A stretch of DNA of 64,000 bases from Streptomyces lanatus (GTDB lineage Bacteria > Actinomycetota > Actinomycetes > Streptomycetales > Streptomycetaceae): NCBI RefSeq assembly GCF_014655715.1, contig NZ_BNBM01000001.1:498742-562741 (forward strand). The letters run 5' to 3'. The notes under the pieces were generated by a model. The model saw nothing but the letters and a program-made list of their open reading frames with translations, had not been told where the DNA came from and did no database searches. The position numbers and the translations under genes are program-made. Shown here piece by piece: positions 51,211-58,418 of this stretch; position 1 is the stretch's first letter; each line of letters opens with the position of its first letter.

Positions 51211-51558
51211 TCAGCTCGCGGTGGCCGCGGCCGCCGCCCGTCCCGCCGTGCGGCCGGAGAAGAGGCAGCCGCCGAGGAAGGTGCCCTCCAGCGAGCGGTA
51301 GCCGTGGACGCCGCCCCCGCCGAAGCCGGCGACCTCACCGGCGGCGTACAGCCCGGCGATCGGAACGCCGGAGGCGTCCAGGACGCGGCCGGAGAGGTCG
51401 GTCTGGAGGCCGCCGAGGCTCTTGCGGGTGAGGATGTTCAGACGTACGGCGATCAGGGGACCGGCGCCCGAGTCCAGGATCTTGTGGATGGCGGCCGTAC
51501 GGCTGAGCGTGTCCCCCGGGTAGGCGAGCGCGTTGCGGATGCCCATGACCTGGGCGTC
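51211..51558 (-). pseudogene. 3' fragment of an FAD-binding dehydrogenase gene
   Basis: The frame encodes 115 residues (DAQVMGIRNALAYPGDTLSR..., GPLIAVRLNILTRKSLGGLQ, GLYAAGEVAGFGGGGVHGYR, LEGTFLGGCLFSGRTAG) that equal the last fifth of an about 550-residue KstD/fumarate-reductase-like FAD-binding dehydrogenase. The FAD-binding N-terminus and catalytic middle are missing. The frame meets an in-frame TGA at 51559-51561, which is the stop codon of the haem-binding lipoprotein gene. The 5' 430 or so codons were deleted, so I call a pseudogene. An internal ATG at 51546 could translate the remnant. Confidence 0.75.
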
Positions 51559-52587
51559 TCATCTTTGATGGATGCGATCCACCAGGATGTCGATCACCAA
51601 CGGCGTCCGCGGCCCGTACCCGAGCAGCACCCCGTCCTCCATGTCGACCACCCGGCGGTCCATCCCGGCCGGGGTCTCGGCGATCCCGGGGATCTTCACC
51701 AGGCCGTCGACGCCGCCCACGGACTCCAGTCCCTTGGTCATCATCAGGATCACATCCGGCCGCGCCCGCACCAGCGCCTCGCTGGTGATCGGCGTGAACG
51801 GCTTGTCCAGACCGGCGCCCTTGCCCGCGTCCACCGCCCCCGCGGCCTCGATGAGCGAGTCGGCGCCGGAGCCCTTCCCACCGATCAGATAGACGGCCGC
51901 ACTGCCGCGCATGTACAGGAAGGCGACCTTGGGCTTGCTGCCCTTGGGCACGGCGGCGCGGGCGGCGGCGAGTTCGTCGCTCATGCGCTTGTTGAGGGCC
52001 TTGCCGGCCTCGGGGACGCCGAGGGCCTCGGCCACGCGCGTGGTGCGGGTGGTGACGTCGGCCAGCTTGGTGGCCGGGTCGAGGACGACGACGGGGACAC
52101 CGGCGTCGCGGATCTGGTCGATGGCCTCGGCGGGGCCGGTGTCGGTGTCGGCCAGCACGACCGTCGGACGCAGCGAGAGCACGCTCTCCGCGCTCACATC
52201 GTGCGCCTTGGTGACCTGCGGGAGCTTCTTCGCCTCGGCAAAGGTGGCGGTGATGTCCCGGCCGACGACCCGGTCGCCGAGGCCCAGCGTGAACACGATC
52301 TCGGCGACACCGCCGTTGAGCGGCAGGATCCGCGAGGCGTCCTCGACGGTCACCTGCCGCCCGTCCGAGGAGTCGACGGTGACCGGCAACTCCGGTGTGG
52401 GCGGCGCGCCTTCGAGCGGTACGAGGGTGTTCTTCGCGAGCTGCTTCTCGGCCGCGGCGGCCCGCGCGCTCGCGGAGGCGGGTGACGCGTCGGCCGCCGA
52501 GGAGCCACCGCTCCCGCCGCCGCAGGCACCGGTGAGCAGCGCGAGCGCCAACCCCAGGGCGACAAGGGATCTCCGGGATACACGCAT
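51559..52587 (-). CDS. Haem/haemin ABC transporter substrate-binding lipoprotein (HmuT-like)
   Basis: 342 residues. The lipoprotein signal MRVSRRSLVALGLAL ends at lipobox LTGAC. A Ser/Ala-rich spacer precedes a class III (TroA/BtuF-like) binding domain: DASRILPLNGGVAEIVFTLG, VVGRDITATF, VLSLRPTVVLADTDTGP and LMRARPDVILMM-like text. This matches HmuT-type haem-binding proteins. The permease and ATPase genes that normally follow are absent. Instead the dehydrogenase relic lies directly downstream. The iron box 45 nt upstream of the ATG (52585-52587) should repress it under iron excess. Confidence 0.85.
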   Translation of the reverse strand: MRVSRRSLVALGLALALLTGACGGGSGGSSAADASPASASARAAAAEKQLAKNTLVPLEGAPPTPELPVTVDSSDGRQVTVEDASRILPLNGGVAEIVFTLGLGDRVVGRDITATFAEAKKLPQVTKAHDVSAESVLSLRPTVVLADTDTGPAEAIDQIRDAGVPVVVLDPATKLADVTTRTTRVAEALGVPEAGKALNKRMSDELAAARAAVPKGSKPKVAFLYMRGSAAVYLIGGKGSGADSLIEAAGAVDAGKGAGLDKPFTPITSEALVRARPDVILMMTKGLESVGGVDGLVKIPGIAETPAGMDRRVVDMEDGVLLGYGPRTPLVIDILVDRIHQR

Positions 52588-52631
52588 GCGTTTTCCGTCC
52601 TCTCTCTCCTGACACACAAGCAGGCAATAGT

Positions 52632-52650
52632 TTAGGTTAGGCTTACCTTA
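52632..52650. promoter_or_regulatory. DtxR/IdeR/DmdR1-type iron box
   Basis: TTAGGTTAGGCTTACCTTA, a 19-nt near-palindrome matching the consensus TTAGGTTAGSCTAACCTAA at most positions. It lies between the divergent haem-binding lipoprotein gene (45 nt away) and the surface protein gene at 52674 (24 nt away), so one Fe2+-loaded repressor can control both directions. Confidence 0.88.
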
Positions 52651-52673
52651 ATTCGCATGGCTGGGGGTATTCC

Positions 52674-53432
52674 ATGGCGTGGGCAAGTGGCTTGCACCGA
52701 GGGGGAGTTGGACCGCTGCTCGCCTTCACGGGCGCCGCGGCCCTGCTGCTGTCGGCCACCGGGTCGGCCTCTGCGGCGGGTGGCTCGGCGACGGGCCCCG
52801 AGGGCCAGAAACTCACCGTCTCCAAGTCCTCGGGACTGGCCGCAGGCGGCGAGACGGTGACCGTGACCGGCTCCGGCTACAACACCGAGAAGGGCGTCTA
52901 CGTCGCCTTCTGCGTGGACAACGGCGCCGGGAAGACCCCGACGCCCTGCGTGGGCGGAGTGGACATGTCCGGTGAGTCGGGGGCATCCGCCTGGATCTCC
53001 TCCAACCCGCCCTCGTACGGAGAGGGGTTGGCGAAACCGTACGGAGGCAGCGGCCACAAAGGCTCGTTCAGCGTGCAGTTGAAGGTGCGTGCCAAGGACG
53101 CCAACACGGACTGCACCAAGTCCGGTGTGACCTGCGCGGTCATCACCCGCAACGACCATACGCGGGGCGGGGATCAGAGCCAGACGGTGCGCGTTCCGGT
53201 GAGCTTCGGCAAGAGCGAGGGCGCGGTCGCAGACTCCGGCTCCAAGGCGACGCCGACCGCGACGGCCGCCGCGAGCACGACCGGCGGTGACGAAAAGGCG
53301 TCCGACGGCCCCCTCGCCAGCACCGGCTCCATCGCCCTCACGGCCGGGGTCACAGCTGCGGGCCTGATCGCGGCCGGTACCGGGACCTGGCTGTGGGCAC
53401 GCAGGCGCCGGGCCGCCACGCACACAGGCTGA
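52674..53432 (+). CDS. Sortase-anchored surface protein with one four-Cys NCS-like module
   Basis: 252 residues. Signal peptide (MAWASGLHRGGVG..., cleaved near TGSASA at about 34). Module at about 43-178: QKLTVSKSSGLAAGGETVTV, GSGYNTEKGVYVAFCVDNG, TPTPCVGGVDMSG, WISSNPPSYGE, TDCTKSGVTCAV and DQSQTVRVPVSF. The four Cys fall as two close pairs, like neocarzinostatin. Thr/Ala spacer, then LASTG at 214-218, a hydrophobic span and RRRR: a class E sortase (LAXTG) wall-anchor signal. GGGGG lies 6 nt before the ATG. First gene behind the iron box; probable iron-regulated wall protein. Confidence 0.82.
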   Translation: MAWASGLHRGGVGPLLAFTGAAALLLSATGSASAAGGSATGPEGQKLTVSKSSGLAAGGETVTVTGSGYNTEKGVYVAFCVDNGAGKTPTPCVGGVDMSGESGASAWISSNPPSYGEGLAKPYGGSGHKGSFSVQLKVRAKDANTDCTKSGVTCAVITRNDHTRGGDQSQTVRVPVSFGKSEGAVADSGSKATPTATAAASTTGGDEKASDGPLASTGSIALTAGVTAAGLIAAGTGTWLWARRRRAATHTG

Positions 53433-53464
53433 CACTTCACCAACCTCTCGTTCCGGAGGGCGAC

Positions 53465-54388
53465 TTGAAGACCACGAAGAGACCCGGCGCCGCGGCCGTG
53501 ACAGGCGGCACCCTGCTCGCCGCGCTGCTGTGCCCCGGTGCGGCGCAGGCCGTCGACGAGCAGCCGTTCCCGCGCACGATCTCCGACGGCTACTTGAACT
53601 GGACGACGACCGACCCCGGCCTGTCGATCGACGTGACCGAACCCGCCGTACGGAAATCCACGGACCGCACCTGGTTCCCGGCCACGGACGGCAGCGCGGA
53701 TCCCGAAACCGGCGCCATGGACGTCGGGTTGGGCGGCGCGACCCGGTTCACCGCGTCCACCTCCTCGATCCCGCCCCTGACGCTGGGCGGCCTACGACTG
53801 CGCCTGAACGAGGGCGACGCCACCCTCCACGCCCGCACGGTCACCGACCGCCGGGCACGCGAGCTCGCACTCGCCGAGGTGACGACGAACGGCACCGAGC
53901 CCGTCGTACGACCGACCGGGGTGACCTGGACCGGTCTGCGGGCGTCCCTCACGGACGACGGCGCGCGGCTGCTGTCGCAGTGGAGCGGGGAGTCGTTCGC
54001 GGAGGGCGATGACCTGGGGCTGCTCGATGTGACGGTCGCCACGGAGGGCGTGCCCGCCACGGAGCCGCCCGCCATCGAGACGCCCTCTCCGGCCCCTGTC
54101 GCCCCGAAACAACCGCAGAAACCCGCCGCGACCGTCACCGCCGCCGACCTCACCCCCGGCACCGAACAGACCGTCACCGGCTCGGGATTCACCCCCGGCG
54201 AGATCGTCCTCGTCGCCATCGACCAGGACACCCGGTACCAGGCACAGGCCGACGACACCGGCCGGATCTCCCAGAAATTCCCGGTGTACGACAGCGCCGC
54301 CGAGGGCGCCCACACGGTCGAGCTCTACACGGTGACCGGCGAACGGAAGGCCGTCGCCGAGTTCGACGTACGCGCCGACGCCCCCTGA
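53465..54388 (+). CDS. Secreted HtaA-like haem-binding domain protein
   Basis: 307 residues from TTG (53465) with GGAGG 5 nt upstream. Signal peptide (LKTTKRPGAAAV..., cleaved near AQAVDE). Residues about 32-205 follow the HtaA pattern: ISDGYLNWTTTDP, ETGAMDVGLGGATRFTAS, LRLRLNEGDATLHARTV, ELALAEVT, and ASLTDDGARLLSQWSGESF (the LTaaGaxxF..Y..G end). A Pro/Thr linker and an Ig-like domain (LTPGTEQTVTGSGFTPGEIV) follow. HtaA domains bind haem on the surface of actinobacteria. There is no membrane anchor, so it is released or loosely held. A GC-rich 32-nt gap separates it from the previous gene. Confidence 0.75.
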   Translation: MKTTKRPGAAAVTGGTLLAALLCPGAAQAVDEQPFPRTISDGYLNWTTTDPGLSIDVTEPAVRKSTDRTWFPATDGSADPETGAMDVGLGGATRFTASTSSIPPLTLGGLRLRLNEGDATLHARTVTDRRARELALAEVTTNGTEPVVRPTGVTWTGLRASLTDDGARLLSQWSGESFAEGDDLGLLDVTVATEGVPATEPPAIETPSPAPVAPKQPQKPAATVTAADLTPGTEQTVTGSGFTPGEIVLVAIDQDTRYQAQADDTGRISQKFPVYDSAAEGAHTVELYTVTGERKAVAEFDVRADAP

Positions 54389-54432
54389 CCACTCCCGTAT
54401 CCAACCTCCAACCACTCCTGGAAAGGCCCCAC

Positions 54433-54960
54433 ATGAGATCCATGACCGCCACCCGCGCCGCCCTGACCGTCGTGGCCGCCTCCGCCCTGACCCTCGGTCT
54501 GGCCACATCCGCCTCCGCGGCCACCTCGACCCGCACGGTCACCGACGGCGGCACGACGTACAACCTGTCGCTCACCGCCCCCGCCACCGCCGCCACCGCG
54601 GGCCAGGTCATCAGCGTCTCCGGCACCGGCTACAACCCGAGCCAGGGCATCTACGTCAGCCTCTGCGTGGTCGACGGGGCGCAGGGCGCGAACAAGCCGA
54701 CCCCCTGCCTGGGCGGCGCCGACCAGAGCGGCTCCACCGGCGCCTCGCACTGGGTCAACAACACCTTCGGCGGCACGTTCGCCAACAGCTCCAAGTTCGG
54801 CTCGGGCGGCAGCTTCAGCGTGCAGATCTTCGTCAAGGCCACCCTCGACGACGGCAGCGTCTGCGGCCAGGACGTGGAGTGCGCGGTGGTGACGCGCGCG
54901 GACCACTTCGACAGCAACGACCGCAAGTACGACGTCCACGTGCCGATCACCTTCCAGTGA
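54433..54960 (+). CDS. Small secreted single-module NCS-like protein
   Basis: 175 residues. Signal peptide (MRSMTATRAALTV..., cleaved near SASAAT), then a single module: TYNLSLTAPATAATAGQ, SGTGYNPSQGIYVSLCVVDG, KPTPCLGGADQSG, SHWVNN, SVCGQDVECAVV and KYDVHVPITF. Four Cys at the same positions as in the neighbours, no anchor, stop right after the last strand. It resembles free neocarzinostatin-family apoproteins in length and layout and may be a diffusible carrier. Stops 14 nt before the next gene. Confidence 0.78.
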   Translation: MRSMTATRAALTVVAASALTLGLATSASAATSTRTVTDGGTTYNLSLTAPATAATAGQVISVSGTGYNPSQGIYVSLCVVDGAQGANKPTPCLGGADQSGSTGASHWVNNTFGGTFANSSKFGSGGSFSVQIFVKATLDDGSVCGQDVECAVVTRADHFDSNDRKYDVHVPITFQ

Positions 54961-54974
54961 CCGGAGGAACTCCC

Positions 54975-57485
54975 ATGCAGCACAGACGACCGGCGGCGCT
55001 CCTGGGCGCCGCCGCGCTCGTGGCCGCCTCCGTCGCCGTCGGCTCGACCGCGCGGGCCGCCGACACCCCGAGGACCGCCCTCGGCAAGGACGGCCAGAAA
55101 CTCACCGTCTCCGCCTCCGCGAACCTCGACCCCGAGGGAGAGACGCTCCACGTCACCGGCTCCGGCTACGACGCGACGAAGGCCATCTACGTCGCCCTGT
55201 GCAAGGACAACGGCGACAACCGCGTGCCCACCCCGTGCCTCGGCGGCGCCGACCAGAGCGGCACCGGCAGCGCCTCGCAGTGGATCGTCCCGGAGGGCGA
55301 CCCGTACGCGGGCGACCTGGCCGTCACCTGGGGCGCCGGCGGCACCTTCGACGTCGAGATCGCAGTCAAGGCCAAGGACGCGAGCCTCGACTGCACCAAG
55401 GTCACCTGCTCGGTCGTCACCCGCGTCGACCACCGCAGCCCCGGCGACCGCTCCCAGGACGTCCGCATCCCCGTCACCTTCGAGGGCCAGGCCCCCGGCG
55501 GCGGTGACGGCGGCGACGGTGTGGACGTGCCGCCGGGCACCGTCGGCTACGCGCGGGCCGCCGAGTTCACCACCGCCGGCCGCCCGCTGGACCTGCTCCT
55601 GCACCCCGACTCGGGGAATCTGTACGTGGGTTCGGACAACATCCCCGACACGGCGGACGTCGCCGAACAGGGCCTGTACGCCATCGACCCGAAGGACGGC
55701 AAGGCTCTCGGCCATGTCCAGCAGGCCCCCGGCGCGGGCGGCACTCTCGCGCCCCGCGTGGTTCGCTGGATCGCCGCCCCGCTGGCCGGTGACGGCGTCG
55801 CCTTCCACTACCCCCTGCGCGGCCTGGGCACCGCGAAGGCCGGCGACACAGAGGCGAAGGGCGTGTGGCTGACCGGCGGCACGGTCACCGGCGTCGGCCC
55901 CGGCACGGATGCCGCCACGACACTGGTCGCCCAGGGCGCCGTACTCTCCGAGGTCGAGACCGCCACCGGCACGGTCCGCAGGACCGCCACCCTGCCCGGC
56001 GGCGGTATCCTCGGCGTGGACACCGAGCGAGGCGTCGCCTGGTCGGCGGATGCCGCGGGCGGCAAGCTGTACCGCGTCGACACGGACACGCTCGCCGTCA
56101 CCGCCACCGCCGAACTCCCCTCAGCCGCCGTCTACTTCGTAGAGACCGACCCGAAGACCGGCAACGTCTGGGTGGGCAGCTCCTACGACGTCCTCGTCCT
56201 CGACAAGGACGGCAAGCAGTTGGCCAAGCTCACCGGGAAGGACCGCGCCACAGCCATGGCCTTCGACAAGGCCACCGGCGAGGCCTTCGTGCTGCGCGAG
56301 GACTGGGGCACCGCCGAGGACGGCGCGGACGGCGTCGGCGCACTGGAGGTCTACGACAGCGCCACCGCACGGCAGGCGGCCGAACCCGTCGCCCTGCCCG
56401 GCAACCGCGCCGGCGCCTACGCGGGCGTCGCCGTCGCCCCCGGTGCCACCTCCGTCTACGTCACCGACCAGGCCGAGAGCAAGGTCGTCAAACTCGACCG
56501 CCGTGTCTCCCCGAAGGTCATCCAGTCCCCCACCGACCAGTCCGTCGCACCCGGCGACAAGGTCACCCTCGTCGCCTCCGCCGAGGGCGCCCCGGAGCCC
56601 ACGGTGCGCTGGCAGGTCAGCCCCGACGACGGCCAGACCTGGTCGACAGTGGACGGCGCGACGAAGAACGCGTATTCCTTCACCGCGAAGGCGACGCAGG
56701 ACGGTTACCGCTATCGCGCCGAGTTCACGAACTCCCTTGGCTCGACCCGCACTTCACCGATCACCCTGACGGTCACAGAGGCGGCAGGCGGCGGGCAGAC
56801 ACCCGGAAGCGGCGGCAAGCCCTCCGGCTCCAACACGGAGACCGGCCCCAACGGCCAGAAACTCACCGTCACCCCGGTCAACAACCTCGCCACCGAGAAC
56901 CAGACCCTGAAGATCACCGGCACCGGATACGACACGAAGAAGGGCATCTACGTCGCCCTCTGCGTCGACAACGGCGACGGCGAACTGCCCACGCCGTGCG
57001 TCGGCGGCGTCGACATGACCGGCGGCTCGCACTCCTCCGCGTGGATCTCCTCCGACCCGCCGGACTACGGCGAGGAGCTGGCGATCCCGTACGGCGCGGG
57101 CGGCTCCTTCGAGGTCGAGCTGACCGTGGACGCCAAGGACGAGTACACCGACTGCTTCAAGTCCACCTGCGTCATGGCCACCCGCAATGACCACACCCTC
57201 TCCGGCGACCGCTCCCAGGACGTCAAGGTCCCGGTCAGCTTCGTCGGACAGGACCCGGTGGACACCGATGACGGCGACGGCGGCGGTTCCGGCGACGCGG
57301 GAGGCGGCGACACGGGCTCCGGTGCCGGTACAGATACAGCGGGCGGCACCGGCACAGCAGCCTCCCCCGCCGGTGGGGGCAGCCTCGCCTCGACCGGCGT
57401 GACGGTGTTCTCCGTCGCCGCGATCGCGGCGCTGCTGCTCGCCGCGGGCTGGACGGCGTACCGAAAAGGCCGTAGCACCAACTAA
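54975..57485 (+). CDS. Large sortase-anchored protein: NCS-like module, beta-propeller, Ig-like domain, NCS-like module
   Basis: 836 residues; GGAGG is 7 nt before the ATG. Signal peptide to about 30 (STARAAD). Module 1 (38-175) has Cys in YVALCKDNG, TPCLGG, LDCTK, VTCSV. A YncE/NHL-like beta-propeller follows (about 185-510, with LLHPDSGNLYVG and TDPKTGNVWVG repeats). An Ig-like domain (about 515-605: PTDQSVAPGDKVTLVAS and VRWQVSPDDGQTW) precedes module 2 (625-765, Cys in LCVDNG, TPCVGG, TDCFK, STCVM). A Gly/Thr tail leads to LASTG at 804-808, a span and RKGR. Wall-anchored by a class E sortase; could display both modules far from the membrane. Confidence 0.82.
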   Translation: MQHRRPAALLGAAALVAASVAVGSTARAADTPRTALGKDGQKLTVSASANLDPEGETLHVTGSGYDATKAIYVALCKDNGDNRVPTPCLGGADQSGTGSASQWIVPEGDPYAGDLAVTWGAGGTFDVEIAVKAKDASLDCTKVTCSVVTRVDHRSPGDRSQDVRIPVTFEGQAPGGGDGGDGVDVPPGTVGYARAAEFTTAGRPLDLLLHPDSGNLYVGSDNIPDTADVAEQGLYAIDPKDGKALGHVQQAPGAGGTLAPRVVRWIAAPLAGDGVAFHYPLRGLGTAKAGDTEAKGVWLTGGTVTGVGPGTDAATTLVAQGAVLSEVETATGTVRRTATLPGGGILGVDTERGVAWSADAAGGKLYRVDTDTLAVTATAELPSAAVYFVETDPKTGNVWVGSSYDVLVLDKDGKQLAKLTGKDRATAMAFDKATGEAFVLREDWGTAEDGADGVGALEVYDSATARQAAEPVALPGNRAGAYAGVAVAPGATSVYVTDQAESKVVKLDRRVSPKVIQSPTDQSVAPGDKVTLVASAEGAPEPTVRWQVSPDDGQTWSTVDGATKNAYSFTAKATQDGYRYRAEFTNSLGSTRTSPITLTVTEAAGGGQTPGSGGKPSGSNTETGPNGQKLTVTPVNNLATENQTLKITGTGYDTKKGIYVALCVDNGDGELPTPCVGGVDMTGGSHSSAWISSDPPDYGEELAIPYGAGGSFEVELTVDAKDEYTDCFKSTCVMATRNDHTLSGDRSQDVKVPVSFVGQDPVDTDDGDGGGSGDAGGGDTGSGAGTDTAGGTGTAASPAGGGSLASTGVTVFSVAAIAALLLAAGWTAYRKGRSTN

Positions 57486-57504
57486 TAGATGAGCAAGGCG
57501 AGTT

Positions 57505-57528
57505 GGCCCTCAGGACGCCCTGAGGGCC
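57505..57528. terminator. Bidirectional terminator hairpin
   Basis: GGCCCTCAGG (57505-57514) pairs perfectly with CCTGAGGGCC (57519-57528) around ACGC. It lies 20 nt after the surface protein stop and 11 nt from the convergent methyltransferase stop, so it ends both transcripts. Confidence 0.85.
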
Positions 57529-57538
57529 ACCGCCGTCT

Positions 57539-58264
57539 CTACACCGCCCGCCCCGCCACCACCCACTTCGACGGCAGCTCGATCCGCGTGCCGTCCGGCG
57601 CGTACTCCGTGGTGATCAGCGGCAGTTCGCCGCTCGCGAGGACCGTCAGCCCCGCCGCGTGCAGATACTCGGGCACCGCCTCGTCGGCGACCTCGCCGGG
57701 GGCGATGCCGTGCCGGAAGATCGGTGCGAGCTTGGGCGGCGGTCCCGACGGGCTCTGCGCGAGGCCGAGGAGTACCGGCTTGGCGGACTCGGAGAGTTCG
57801 ACGAGGAAGGCCCGGCCGCGCTCGCCGACCAGCGTGGCGATGCCGTTCACCATCAGCTGCCGGTCCTCGGGCTCGGCCTGGTGCAGTACGCCCCGCATAT
57901 AGATGTTGGTGTCCCCGAGCTCGGCGTGCAGCGTCTCCGCCTCGGCCTTCTCCACGGCGTCGAACATCCGGTACGCGGCCTGTCCGGCCGGGTCGGCGCG
58001 ACGGGCGTGGTCGAGGGCCGCGGCCGAGAGGTCGGCGCCGATGACGCGGGTGAAGCGGTCGGCGAGGAATCGGGTCTGGGTGCCGTTGCCGCAGCCCAGG
58101 TCCACCAGCGGCAGGCCCGGATCTGCCAGGTGCGCCTCGAACAGGGCCAGATGGCGTCCGGCGGTCAGCGCCGGCTCCGCGTCCCAGAACACCGCCCCTT
58201 GTTCCTCGGGGGCCTCACTCCAGAAGCCCTCCCAGGCCTCCCGGTACCGACTCGTCACGCTCAT
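57539..58264 (-). CDS. Class I SAM-dependent methyltransferase
   Basis: 241 residues. SAM motif I is LVDLGCGNGTQ near 60, followed by VIGADLSAAAL. GGGGAG lies 6 nt before the ATG (58262-58264). The MRGVLHQAEPEDRQLM post-motif looks like small-molecule methyltransferases. Substrate unknown. A stem (CCCGTC at 58293, GACGGG at 58306) lies in the upstream gap. Confidence 0.83.
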   Translation of the reverse strand: MSVTSRYREAWEGFWSEAPEEQGAVFWDAEPALTAGRHLALFEAHLADPGLPLVDLGCGNGTQTRFLADRFTRVIGADLSAAALDHARRADPAGQAAYRMFDAVEKAEAETLHAELGDTNIYMRGVLHQAEPEDRQLMVNGIATLVGERGRAFLVELSESAKPVLLGLAQSPSGPPPKLAPIFRHGIAPGEVADEAVPEYLHAAGLTVLASGELPLITTEYAPDGTRIELPSKWVVAGRAV

Positions 58265-58418
58265 GACCTGCTCCCCAGGTAGCGATGGCCGACCCGTCGT
58301 CAACTGACGGGCGAGTACGGTCTATCGCGGCCCGGATTCGGCCACAAGCGCGCGGCGCATACCTTCACTCCGCATTCGACACTCTTACGCCGTCGTACGC
58401 CCTTTGGGGGCGGGGATG

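Noticed and set aside
51211..51546. An intact small gene from the ATG at 51546
   Set aside because: The product equals only the C-terminal end of a much longer dehydrogenase and lacks the FAD-binding domain, so a remnant is the better reading.
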